Assembly (NCBI GenBank): GCA_030652635.1
Contig: JAUSPW010000137.1
Span: forward strand, 1-11,561
From: Pseudohongiella sp.
GTDB taxonomy: Bacteria > Pseudomonadota > Gammaproteobacteria > Pseudomonadales > Pseudohongiellaceae
DNA length: 11,561 nucleotides
Direction: 5' to 3'
The notes beneath the pieces are model-generated. The model ran no database searches. It worked only from the letters and a program-made list of their open reading frames with translations, and was not told the origin of the DNA. Made by a program: the position numbers and the translations under genes. This document shows positions 1-6,303 of this stretch, one piece after another. How positions within the stretch are numbered: position 1 is the first letter of the stretch; each line of letters begins with the position of its first letter.

Positions 1-1
1 T

Positions 2-97
2 GCGCATATGATGAAGCCTCTTGATGGAAAAAATTGTCGCGGACAGCGGGTGATTCTGAACGATTCTGCAAAAGTCGGCTACTATGTGCGCTTTTAG
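2..97 (+). CDS. Possible C-terminal end of an upstream gene (partial)
   Basis: One frame is open from the first bases of the window to a TAG at 95-97, giving about 31 residues that end in VGYYVRF. The stop is followed 28 bases later by the start of the S4-domain gene, whose ribosome binding site lies in that gap; such spacing fits an operon. I do not recognise the protein and see no motif. An open frame of this length can arise by chance, so this is a tentative partial gene whose 5' part lies outside the window. Confidence 0.35.
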   Translation, partial: AHMMKPLDGKNCRGQRVILNDSAKVGYYVRF

Positions 98-125
98 CAG
101 GATCATAAAAAGGGAAACGTCAATC

Positions 126-356
126 ATGAGGCTGGTCACCGTCCACGTAGAGCCCGTTGAACTCTATAAAATACTGAAGTTTGAGGGTTTGGTTTCCAGC
201 GGTGCCGACGCTAAAGCGGCTGTTGCTGAGGGGTTGGTCAAAGTCAATGGCGAGATCGAAACCCGGAAACGTAAACAAATATCGGCTGGAGACATTATCG
301 AATTCGGCCCGGAAACATTACGTATCGTCCTTGACGATACCCGTCAGGTAGATTAA
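126..356 (+). CDS. ybcJ: Small S4-domain RNA-binding protein, YbcJ type
   Basis: This 76-residue cytoplasmic protein consists almost entirely of one S4-like RNA-binding fold. The stretch from about residue 15 to 55 (LKFEGLVSSGADAKAAVAEG, then VKVNGEIETRKRKQISAGD) matches the pattern of E. coli YbcJ, where an alpha-L fold presents basic residues (here RKRK) to RNA. The family is presumed to bind structured RNA, perhaps ribosomal, but its exact target is not established. I chose the ATG at 126 because AGGGA at 111-115 sits ten bases before it; an in-frame ATG at 84 would add 14 residues outside the family's usual length. The DUF1456 gene starts five bases after the stop, so the two are almost certainly co-transcribed. 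Confidence 0.85.
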   Translation: MRLVTVHVEPVELYKILKFEGLVSSGADAKAAVAEGLVKVNGEIETRKRKQISAGDIIEFGPETLRIVLDDTRQVD

Positions 357-361
357 GTACT

Positions 362-826
362 ATGAATCACAACGATGTTCTGCGCCGTATTCGGTATATT
401 TTTGATTACGATGACAGTCAAATGATGGACGTTTTTGCCCAGGCCGATTACGCAGTGACCCGAGAGCAGGTATGCGGTTGGTTGAAGCAGGATGAGGACG
501 CGGAGTTCATAAAAATAAAAGATCGCGAGATGGCCATTTTCCTGAACGGATTGATCAATCTGCGACGTGGGCGCAGAGACGGGCCGCAAGCCGAGCCCGA
601 AACCCGGCTCTCAAACAATATGGTACTGATGAAACTTCGGATCGCCCTGAATATGCAGTCAGACGATGTGCAGTCATTGTTAGCGGAAACGGGTCTGAAT
701 TTTAGCAAACATGAAATCAGTGCCTTGTTTCGTAAACCCGGGCACAAACATTATCGCGATTGTGAAGATCAATTGCTGCGTAATGTCTTAAATGGGCTTC
801 AGAAGCGTCTGCGTCAACCGGCATAA
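362..826 (+). CDS. yehS: DUF1456 (YehS family) protein of unknown function
   Basis: A 154-residue soluble protein made of two copies of the DUF1456 module: residues 1-72, opening NDVLRRIRYIFDYDDSQMMD, and residues 84-151, opening NNMVLMKLRIALNMQSDDVQ. A charged linker rich in Arg, Glu and Pro joins them. The two halves share the pattern of a hydrophobic helix, an acidic 'DD' turn and a later helix ending in LNGL, which suggests an internal duplication; the E. coli YehS protein has the same build and length. The biochemical role is not known. The protein is helical and without membrane segments or a signal peptide. The gene lies five bases after the S4-domain gene, with a modest AGGT at 346-349 as the likely ribosome binding site. 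The pairing hints at an RNA-related role, but that is inference. Confidence 0.85.
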   Translation: MNHNDVLRRIRYIFDYDDSQMMDVFAQADYAVTREQVCGWLKQDEDAEFIKIKDREMAIFLNGLINLRRGRRDGPQAEPETRLSNNMVLMKLRIALNMQSDDVQSLLAETGLNFSKHEISALFRKPGHKHYRDCEDQLLRNVLNGLQKRLRQPA

Positions 827-845
827 GAATGTCTTGCAGCCAACT

Positions 846-860
846 ATCTCACGCTGAGAT
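846..860. repeat. Short perfect inverted repeat after yehS
   Basis: ATCTCA-CGC-TGAGAT is a perfect six-base stem with a three-base loop, 20 bases after the yehS stop. No run of T follows, so it is not a classical intrinsic terminator. The rest of the 176-base gap (827-1002) holds A-rich tracts at 903-909 and 919-925 and one weak promoter-like pair (TTGTCG at 879-884 with TAAAAA at 902-907, 17-base spacer) that could serve the esterase gene. Neither is strong. Confidence 0.3.
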
Positions 861-1002
861 CGACGGAGCTTGTCTGGGTTGTCGCTAATAACAGTGTGTG
901 TTAAAAAAAGCTTTGTATAAAAAAAGCACGCCGCTGTCGTGATTGGTTTGTTGAGCGATGCTGCGTTTTACTTGTATTTCAAGGTCTCATGGAGTTTTGT
1001 TT

Positions 1003-1899
1003 ATGCGTTTTTTAGTGGCATTCATGGTGGTTCTGCTGTCAACAACAGCACTGGCTCAAAACACACTCAGTATCGATGCCGGGCGAGGCGATGTGCCTTT
1101 GTTTGTGCCATCGGATTACGCCAGTAACGCACCAGCGCCGTTGATTGTGCTGCTGCATGGTTATGGTTCCAATGGTGTGCAGCAGAATGAGTATATGCGC
1201 ATCAGTGAACTGGTGGATCGTTTTGGGTTTCTGTTGGCAACACCGGATGGCACACAGGAATCTGCCGGTCGTAATGCACGTTTCTGGAATGCGTCGGATG
1301 CCTGCTGTAATTTCTATGCAACCGAGTTGGATGATTCAGCCTACGTGCTGGCGATTATTAATGCCGTTAAAACACAGTACAACGTTGATTCGCGCAGAGT
1401 GTATTTGATTGGCCACTCCAATGGCGGATTTATGTCCTACAAAGCGGCTCACGATCATTCTGATGTGATTGCTGGCATTGCCAGTCTGGCAGGTGCTGAA
1501 GCGACAGTTGCTTTGCCTGCGCCTGCAAATCCCGTGCATGTATTGCAAATTCATGGCACGGCCGATGGCACTATCGCCTACGACGGTGGAGATATTCAAG
1601 GTAGAGTTTATCCTGGAGCATTGGAAACCGTTTCTCGATGGGCTGCCTATAATGGTTGCGCGGATCAAGGTGTTGTGACGGCTACACTGGATCTTGACCA
1701 GAGCCTGGACGGACTTGAAACAACTGCTACCCGGTACAGCAATACCTGCCAGCCCGGTGGTTCTGTCGAGTTATGGACAATTGCTGATGGCGCCCATATT
1801 CCCCAGATATCTACCGTGTTTCCTGAAAAAGTGGTTGAATGGTTATTGGCCCGACCTAAAATGAAAATCAAAGACGCGGTAGCTGTTTCACAAAACTAA
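1003..1899 (+). CDS. Secreted PHB-depolymerase / LpqC-type alpha/beta-hydrolase esterase
   Basis: A 298-residue serine esterase of the poly(3-hydroxybutyrate) depolymerase / LpqC / feruloyl-esterase group. Residues 1-18 are a signal peptide (hydrophobic core VAFMVVLLSTTALA, likely cleavage at ALA-QN), so the enzyme is exported. HGYG at 52-55 fits the oxyanion-hole region, GHSNG at 137-141 carries the nucleophile Ser139, HGTAD carries the likely acid Asp188, and DGAH supplies His265. The WNASDACC stretch near 95-102 resembles the conserved Trp/Cys-Cys segment of this group, probably a disulfide. No separate substrate-binding or linker domain follows, so an extracellular PHB depolymerase acting on granules is less likely than an esterase acting on soluble or plant-wall esters; the substrate is not known. 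The ATG at 1003 has GGAG at 991-994; an in-frame ATG at 958 would bury the signal peptide. A diguanylate cyclase gene follows at 45 bases. Confidence 0.85.
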   Translation: MRFLVAFMVVLLSTTALAQNTLSIDAGRGDVPLFVPSDYASNAPAPLIVLLHGYGSNGVQQNEYMRISELVDRFGFLLATPDGTQESAGRNARFWNASDACCNFYATELDDSAYVLAIINAVKTQYNVDSRRVYLIGHSNGGFMSYKAAHDHSDVIAGIASLAGAEATVALPAPANPVHVLQIHGTADGTIAYDGGDIQGRVYPGALETVSRWAAYNGCADQGVVTATLDLDQSLDGLETTATRYSNTCQPGGSVELWTIADGAHIPQISTVFPEKVVEWLLARPKMKIKDAVAVSQN

Positions 1900-1911
1900 T
1901 CAGAGCTGGCC

Positions 1912-1920
1912 AGGGAGGGA
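1912..1920 (+). promoter_or_regulatory. Strong purine-rich ribosome binding site placed unusually far from the ATG
   Basis: AGGGAGGGA is an excellent Shine-Dalgarno match but lies 24 bases before the ATG at 1945 of the following cyclase gene. It is ideally placed (six bases) for an in-frame CTG at 1927. No in-frame stop occurs between 1927 and 1945. Either a non-standard CTG start is used, adding six residues, or the ATG is reached from this distant site. Confidence 0.45.
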
Positions 1921-1944
1921 GCGCAACTGACCACCACACATTCT

Positions 1945-3012
1945 ATGTCCGTTGTTAAGTCCCAGAGACTGCGCTTTCAGCGCATGCTCTGGGGCTTTGT
2001 CAGTATGGGTTGCACCCTCGCTATTGTGCTGGGGCTTTACCTGTTTGGCATGTTGCCCGCATTACCCACCTTGGTCTACGTGGTAATCACCATGGTCTTG
2101 GCCATCACGTTTGTGGTCTTGAACAAGTCAGGCCTGAACCTGAGCTTTAACGACCCCAGTATGACTGCCGCGCAGATCATAACGCCGCTCGGGCCCAGCA
2201 TTTTTATAATGTATTTTGTGAGCGATCCGCAGGCACGCATGGCATTTTTGCTGATGGGCACGGGGGGATTGCTGTTTGGTATGTTTGCTTTACCACGGCG
2301 CACCATGCTGTCGGTGGGCGCGCTGATTGTCACCAGCTATCTGGTGTTGCTCAGTGCTTTATTGAAGTGGGCGCCAGAACGTGTGAACTGGCGAGTTGAA
2401 GTCGTGATTGTTTTTGCTTACTTCTCCGTCCTGATGATTGTTGCGTATCTCGGTAGTGTTATTGCCGGTATGCGGACCACCTTAAAAAAGCAAAATCAAA
2501 AACTTGAAATTCTTGCCAGTCGTGATGCGCTGACACAACTACCGAATCGCCGTGCGTTGATGGATCAGTTAACCCAGGAGTCCGCTCGTATTGATCGGCG
2601 AACCGCGGCGCAGAGTGAACTTTGCATCAGCATGTTGGATATTGATCACTTCAAACGTATCAACGACACCTGGGGGCATGATGCGGGCGATGCGGTATTG
2701 ATGCAGGTCAGCCAGGTTTTACAGAAAACCATGCGGCAGGGCGACTTTGTGGGACGTTTTGGTGGCGAGGAATTTGTCATTTTGTTGCCCGAGTCTACTT
2801 TGTCAGCTGCCATTCAGGCCGCTGAACGTATTCAGGCCTGTATCGCGGAACTCACCTTTCCGGAGTTACCCGATGGTACCCGCATTACGGTTTCACAAGG
2901 TATTTCTGTCCATCAACCCGGTGACAAAATCGAAGTAACCTTAAAACATGCCGATGAAGCCTTATATAAAGCCAAAGCCCAAGGCCGAAACCGTGTTGTT
3001 GTCGCTTGCTGA
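1945..3012 (+). CDS. Membrane-anchored diguanylate cyclase (GGEEF, I-site intact)
   Basis: A 355-residue inner-membrane enzyme predicted to make c-di-GMP from two GTP. Residues about 15-175 form roughly six hydrophobic segments, a sensor-like membrane domain of unknown ligand. A short charged helix (TTLKKQNQKLEIL, about 178-190) leads into the GGDEF domain at about 190-355. There the DALTQLPNRR signature (194-203), LDIDHFKRIND (231-241; Asp232 for metal, Asn240 for guanine) and GGEEF (273-277) are all intact. RQGD at 264-267 lies exactly five residues before GGEEF, so the inhibitory I-site is present and product inhibition is expected. The gene follows the esterase by 45 bases and could share its transcript. 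The start is uncertain: ATG 1945 has no close ribosome binding site, whereas a CTG at 1927 has a very good one. Confidence 0.92.
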   Translation: MSVVKSQRLRFQRMLWGFVSMGCTLAIVLGLYLFGMLPALPTLVYVVITMVLAITFVVLNKSGLNLSFNDPSMTAAQIITPLGPSIFIMYFVSDPQARMAFLLMGTGGLLFGMFALPRRTMLSVGALIVTSYLVLLSALLKWAPERVNWRVEVVIVFAYFSVLMIVAYLGSVIAGMRTTLKKQNQKLEILASRDALTQLPNRRALMDQLTQESARIDRRTAAQSELCISMLDIDHFKRINDTWGHDAGDAVLMQVSQVLQKTMRQGDFVGRFGGEEFVILLPESTLSAAIQAAERIQACIAELTFPELPDGTRITVSQGISVHQPGDKIEVTLKHADEALYKAKAQGRNRVVVAC

Positions 3013-3026
3013 ATAGCCCAATGGGG

Positions 3027-3049
3027 TGTCATCTGAGCTGTCATCTGAG
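3027..3049. repeat. Two-copy tandem repeat in the convergent gap
   Basis: TGTCATCTGAG occurs twice in direct tandem with a 12-base period (3027-3037 and 3039-3049), in the 48-base gap between two converging genes. I see no hairpin with a T-run here on either strand, so a terminator is not evident. Confidence 0.5.
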
Positions 3050-3060
3050 TTGCCAACAGT

Positions 3061-3600
3061 TCAGACAGTCAGAAAAAGAATGCCAACAGAGTAGGTGACA
3101 AAAAGCAGTGACCATACAGAGAACCGGGATGGAATGAATATGGTCAATAACATCAATAAGATACCCGCGGATGGCACCGCGACTGAAGGCAAAACCGCGT
3201 TGTTGTACATCACAATGTTGACGTAGGGTCCAACCAGGAAATACAGCAGCATGGATAAGGCTGATAACCTCCCAAGCTGCTGACTTTGCAATCGCATGTC
3301 ATAAACGTCATCAGAAGGCGCTGACAATGCCATTTCTGCCGCTCCGTACAGGAACGTACATCCGAAAACCAGCACAATAAAATTCTGGAAAGTCCAGTTC
3401 TCAACCGCGCGCAGTCCCCAGCCCACCCACCAGAACTGCAGAATATACAGCATCACGCTGAATGCCCAGACCGCTGACGACCAGTGAAATACAACGCGAT
3501 CGTGCGCTCTGATGATCATCGCAACTGTGTGTAGCAAGCGGGTAATCGCCAATCCGAGAATAATCGCAATGGCGATGGAGATATACTCGTGTTGAGTCAT
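3061..3600 (-). CDS. Uncharacterised multi-pass membrane protein
   Basis: A 179-residue integral membrane protein with five or six hydrophobic segments (about 5-28, 42-62, 72-90, 112-131, 138-156 and 160-178). Its opening, MTQHEYISIAIAIILGLAIT, looks like a recurrent family of bacterial hypothetical membrane proteins beginning near 'EYxSIxxxIILGLAITRLL', but I know of no assigned function. A Trp-rich patch (FWWVGWG, about 56-62) lies at the end of the second segment, and a polar loop (SAPSDDVYDMRLQSQQLGR) separates the third and fourth. Its ATG directly follows the TAA of the DUF4345 gene with no spacing, and no ribosome binding site is visible, so translation is probably coupled. It is the last gene of a minus-strand unit that starts with a GGDEF protein. 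Confidence 0.75.
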   Translation of the reverse strand: MTQHEYISIAIAIILGLAITRLLHTVAMIIRAHDRVVFHWSSAVWAFSVMLYILQFWWVGWGLRAVENWTFQNFIVLVFGCTFLYGAAEMALSAPSDDVYDMRLQSQQLGRLSALSMLLYFLVGPYVNIVMYNNAVLPSVAVPSAGILLMLLTIFIPSRFSVWSLLFVTYSVGILFLTV

Positions 3601-3987
3601 TTAGTGGCTACTGCTGGCTTGGCGCAGGGCATAAGCAGCCAGTGTGGCAGTCAGGCACTCGTATACAAAGGCGCCATAGGTGTACATCGTCACTGGTTCG
3701 CCGTTGACCAGAAAACCAAGGAGCCGTCCGACAGCGATCGCGCCAATTCCTAAAACCAGAATCACCAGTCCCGCTCGATAGTAAGCTGGTTTCAGGACAG
3801 CCAGCAGGCAGAACAATCCTATACCGGTCTGCAATCCACCGTACATGGCAGCAATTTCGGCGTAAGCGTTGCCATTGCTGATAACGAGCCCAGCAAAACC
3901 TGCAGGAACCGCAGGGGCGAAAAGACTGACCATCCCGTAACTGATAAAAACCAGCCCCGATATCCACAACACAATTTTTCCCGTCAT
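3601..3987 (-). CDS. DUF4345-like small membrane protein
   Basis: A 128-residue membrane protein with about four hydrophobic segments (about 5-25, 45-65, 72-93 and 102-120). The conserved-looking core is AEIAAMYGGLQTGIGLF (about 43-59), an acidic residue followed by an MYGGLQ-G-G pattern that I associate with the DUF4345 family; function is unknown. The start is clear: ATG preceded by GAGG, which overlaps the stop of the upstream GGDEF gene, with a 12-base gap. Downstream, its stop codon abuts the next start codon. The assignment to DUF4345 rests on the motif and overall shape only. Confidence 0.75.
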   Translation of the reverse strand: MTGKIVLWISGLVFISYGMVSLFAPAVPAGFAGLVISNGNAYAEIAAMYGGLQTGIGLFCLLAVLKPAYYRAGLVILVLGIGAIAVGRLLGFLVNGEPVTMYTYGAFVYECLTATLAAYALRQASSSH

Positions 3988-3999
3988 AACAGGTCTACC

Positions 4000-5214
4000 T
4001 CAGTCAGCTTGTGTGAGGAGGTTTACGTTGCTTACGGGGGAAATGGACTTCATCGACCCGGATTTTGATGCATTTTTTACGCGGTACATCGCCTGGTCGG
4101 CTTCTCGCAGCAGCGACTCCCTGTTTTGCCTGCCAGGCTCTAGTATGGCAACACCTATGGAACCCGAGCTGATATGGCGGATTTTCTGTTCCTTGGCGGA
4201 TTCAAGTACATATTCCTGTTCGAGCATGAGTCGCAGTGCATCCGCTTTTTCAAGTGCCATTTTTATCGACGAATCCAGATCGGTGGTTAATGCTGTCAAC
4301 AACACTACAAACTCATCACCACCCAAGCGGGCAGGGACTTCGTTGCCGACCATGCAGGATTGTATTCTGAGTGATGCCTGACGAAGCAGCTCATCGCCCA
4401 GGGCATGACCGTAACGATCGTTAACAATTTTGAAATTATCGAGTTCAATAAATAACAAGGCGCCATAAACCCTGTTTTTATCGCAATTTATGATGGTTTC
4501 ATTGATGTGTTCGTAAATGCATCGCCGATTGGGTAATCCGGTCAGCTCATCAGATCTGGCCATAGACTCTGTTGCGGCTTCGGCCTGTTCCTTTTGCATC
4601 AACACCAGTCCCAATGCAATCGCAATGTTGATCAGTGTGATGCTGATAAAGGTAAAACCTTGCAAAAGACCAGGACTATTAAAACTGTTGATGTCGGCAA
4701 TCCCGAATGCAATTGCCATGGGACGAGACAACGCAGCCGGTATGCCAATTCCGAATGCGACCATAAGAATATACTTGCCGCGGCCAACCAGCCGCTTATT
4801 GCTATGAACCAGTAACATCAGCAGCAGTAAACACTGTACCGTGTTGACCAATCCGATTAGCAGGATGCGTGTCTCCACATCCTGTGCAAGCAGCGGAAAA
4901 CCAAGTGCTATGACCAGCACAGGTGCCCAGATAAGTAATTGACTGAACTGCTCTTTCAGGAACATCTGCAGCCCTTGAGCAAAAAATGCGTAACTTGCCA
5001 CAATCAGTGAGTTGGCAAGTAACACAGAGAGCACATCAGGGACGCTGCCACGTAAGGCAAGCAGGACAAAACCCAGGCTATTGATAAAAAAACCTGCCGC
5101 CCAAAAAAGCAGACTGGTATCTGTTCCGCGGCCAACAACGGTTAAAACAGCTGAAATGATGAAGCCAATCAGTATGATGGCTATGAATAAAGTATTAACG
5201 TCGATGATGGTCAT
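4000..5214 (-). CDS. Membrane GGDEF protein lacking the I-site
   Basis: From the ATG at 5214 this is a 404-residue inner-membrane protein. Residues 1-205 hold about seven hydrophobic segments (starting DVNTLFIAIILIGFII), and a short charged linker (KEQAEAATESMARS) leads into a GGDEF domain at about 220-390. DELTGLPNRR (222-231) and GGDEF (298-302) are intact. The I-site is absent: V-G-N-E occupies 289-292 where RxxD would be, so product inhibition is not expected. The metal-binding Asp of the 'DxD-x-FK' motif is Glu257 (IELDNFK), a conservative change that may or may not lower activity. The frame extends to a GTG at 5274 (424 residues), but the added 20 residues are polar and unlike the family's usual N-terminus; neither start has a good ribosome binding site. 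It heads a three-gene minus-strand unit with two small membrane proteins and is divergent from the prenyltransferase-frd operon. Confidence 0.88.
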   Translation of the reverse strand: MTIIDVNTLFIAIILIGFIISAVLTVVGRGTDTSLLFWAAGFFINSLGFVLLALRGSVPDVLSVLLANSLIVASYAFFAQGLQMFLKEQFSQLLIWAPVLVIALGFPLLAQDVETRILLIGLVNTVQCLLLLMLLVHSNKRLVGRGKYILMVAFGIGIPAALSRPMAIAFGIADINSFNSPGLLQGFTFISITLINIAIALGLVLMQKEQAEAATESMARSDELTGLPNRRCIYEHINETIINCDKNRVYGALLFIELDNFKIVNDRYGHALGDELLRQASLRIQSCMVGNEVPARLGGDEFVVLLTALTTDLDSSIKMALEKADALRLMLEQEYVLESAKEQKIRHISSGSIGVAILEPGRQNRESLLREADQAMYRVKNASKSGSMKSISPVSNVNLLTQAD

Positions 5215-5329
5215 ACGGTAGGGCAGATCGTGCAAAGTATGGTTTTGTTGTTTGTGTTTAATCTCGCTCAACACACCCGCCGAGTCAAATGGAATTATGC
5301 GTGCAACACGACCCGCAAGCGATATTTCA

Positions 5330-5359
5330 TAGACGGCAAGGTAATTCAGAGCTTATAAG
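5330..5359 (+). promoter_or_regulatory. Candidate sigma70-type promoter for the prenyltransferase-frd operon
   Basis: TAGACG at 5330-5335 (four of six matches to the -35 consensus) and TATAAG at 5354-5359 (five of six to the -10) are separated by 18 bases. Transcription would start near 5366, at the edge of the palindrome at 5368-5379. I found no TTGAT-N4-ATCAA site for FNR/Anr in the 5275-5391 gap. The -35 match is weak. Confidence 0.35.
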
Positions 5360-5367
5360 TTCAAGTC

Positions 5368-5379
5368 ATGTGATCACAT
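5368..5379. promoter_or_regulatory. Perfect 12-bp palindrome, candidate operator
   Basis: ATGTGATCACAT is a perfect dyad just downstream of the candidate promoter and one base before the AGGGA ribosome binding site (5381-5385) of the prenyltransferase gene. A repressor here would block transcription, or the element could act at the RNA level. It contains the CRP half-sites TGTGA and TCACA but without the six-base spacer that CRP needs, so it is not a normal CRP site. The cognate regulator cannot be named. Confidence 0.4.
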
Positions 5380-5391
5380 AAGGGATGTCAG

Positions 5392-6282
5392 GTGATAAAA
5401 CAGCTTTTAGGTGTTGCGCGTATTAATTTTCTGAGCTTGACGGTGGTGTGTATTGCGCTGGCTGCCGCGGCAAGTTGGCAGGCGGGTTTTTCATTTTCAC
5501 CGCAACGGTTTGCTTTGGTCATGTGTCTTGGATTGTGTGCACACATCAGTGTGAATGCCTTTAATGAATATTTTGATTATAAATCTGGCCTGGATCTTTT
5601 AACTGAGCGCACACCGTTCAGTGGTGGCAGTGGCACACTGCCTGCGTATCCGGATGCCAGCCAGATGACCTTGGTTCTTGCAGTGCTGAGTCTTTTGGTA
5701 TTAATCGTCGGCGGCTTATACCTTGCGACTGAGTTGGGGTGGCGGTTATTGCTGTTTGGTTTGCCGGGAGTGTTATTGATTTACGGCTATACCCAGTATC
5801 TGAATCGATCACCATGGCTGTGCCTGCTTGCGCCTGGGGTCGGTTTTGGGTTGTTGATGACCTTGGGTGCGTATTGGGTGTTAGCTGACAGTCTCAGCCT
5901 TGCTGCTGTGGTACTTTCACTGATCGTGATGCTGCTGGTCAGTAACCTGCTGCTGTTAAACCAGTTTCCTGATGTCGAGGCTGATCGCCAGGTGGGGCGC
6001 CGTCATTTACCAATTGTTATTGGCCGTCAAGCGAGCGCTGTCGTGTTTACGCTGATTTTAACTGGCTCTTATATCGTGCTGCTGGTTGCGGTGGTTTTTG
6101 AGGTGCTGCCGTGGCAGTGTTTGTTAGCCTTGTTAACCTTGCCGATTTTGATAAAACTATTGCCAGGGATATTCACGTTTGCCGAGCAACCTCGGAAGCT
6201 GACGCAATTTATGGCCATGAATGTGCTGTTATGTCATGGTTATCCGATACTTTTGCTGACAGGGCTGATCTGGGCGTCATGA
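5392..6282 (+). CDS. UbiA-superfamily prenyltransferase, MenA-like
   Basis: A 296-residue integral membrane enzyme with about eight or nine transmembrane helices, predicted to attach a polyprenyl chain to an aromatic ring during quinone synthesis. Both Mg-diphosphate motifs of the UbiA superfamily are present: N58-x3-D62-x5-D68 (NEYFDYKSGLD) and N190-x3-D194-x3-D198 (NQFPDVEAD), the latter followed by basic residues R203 and R204. The second motif and the general pattern point to MenA-like enzymes rather than 4-hydroxybenzoate transferases. Differences from E. coli MenA are Glu59 in the usual Asp place and a distinctive loop, TPFSGGSGTLP, at 74-84. The start is GTG at 5392 with AGGGA six bases before it. 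The gene ends 21 bases before frdA, so it leads a fumarate reductase operon; the likely product is a precursor of the low-potential quinol that this reductase uses. The actual aromatic substrate is not known. Confidence 0.85.
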   Translation: MIKQLLGVARINFLSLTVVCIALAAAASWQAGFSFSPQRFALVMCLGLCAHISVNAFNEYFDYKSGLDLLTERTPFSGGSGTLPAYPDASQMTLVLAVLSLLVLIVGGLYLATELGWRLLLFGLPGVLLIYGYTQYLNRSPWLCLLAPGVGFGLLMTLGAYWVLADSLSLAAVVLSLIVMLLVSNLLLLNQFPDVEADRQVGRRHLPIVIGRQASAVVFTLILTGSYIVLLVAVVFEVLPWQCLLALLTLPILIKLLPGIFTFAEQPRKLTQFMAMNVLLCHGYPILLLTGLIWAS

Positions 6283-6303
6283 CAGCTAGCTGGAGAACGT
6301 ACG

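Noticed and set aside
846..860. Intrinsic terminator after yehS
   Set aside because: The six-base stem is AT-rich in part and is not followed by a T-run on the plus strand.
939..1127. Short open frame overlapping the esterase start
   Set aside because: It is out of frame with the esterase signal peptide, has no ribosome binding site and no recognisable product.
4013..4381. Plus-strand open frame of 122 codons opposite the second GGDEF gene
   Set aside because: It mirrors the conserved GGDEF domain on the other strand; its Ser-rich translation looks like shadow sequence.
5368..5379. Reading the palindrome as a CRP site
   Set aside because: CRP needs TGTGA-N6-TCACA; here the half-sites abut with no spacer.
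5385..5426. Tiny upstream reading frame (ATG at 5385) overlapping the prenyltransferase start
   Set aside because: Its ATG is fused to the AGGGA element that serves the GTG at 5392, leaving it no ribosome binding site of its own; a leader peptide is not supported.
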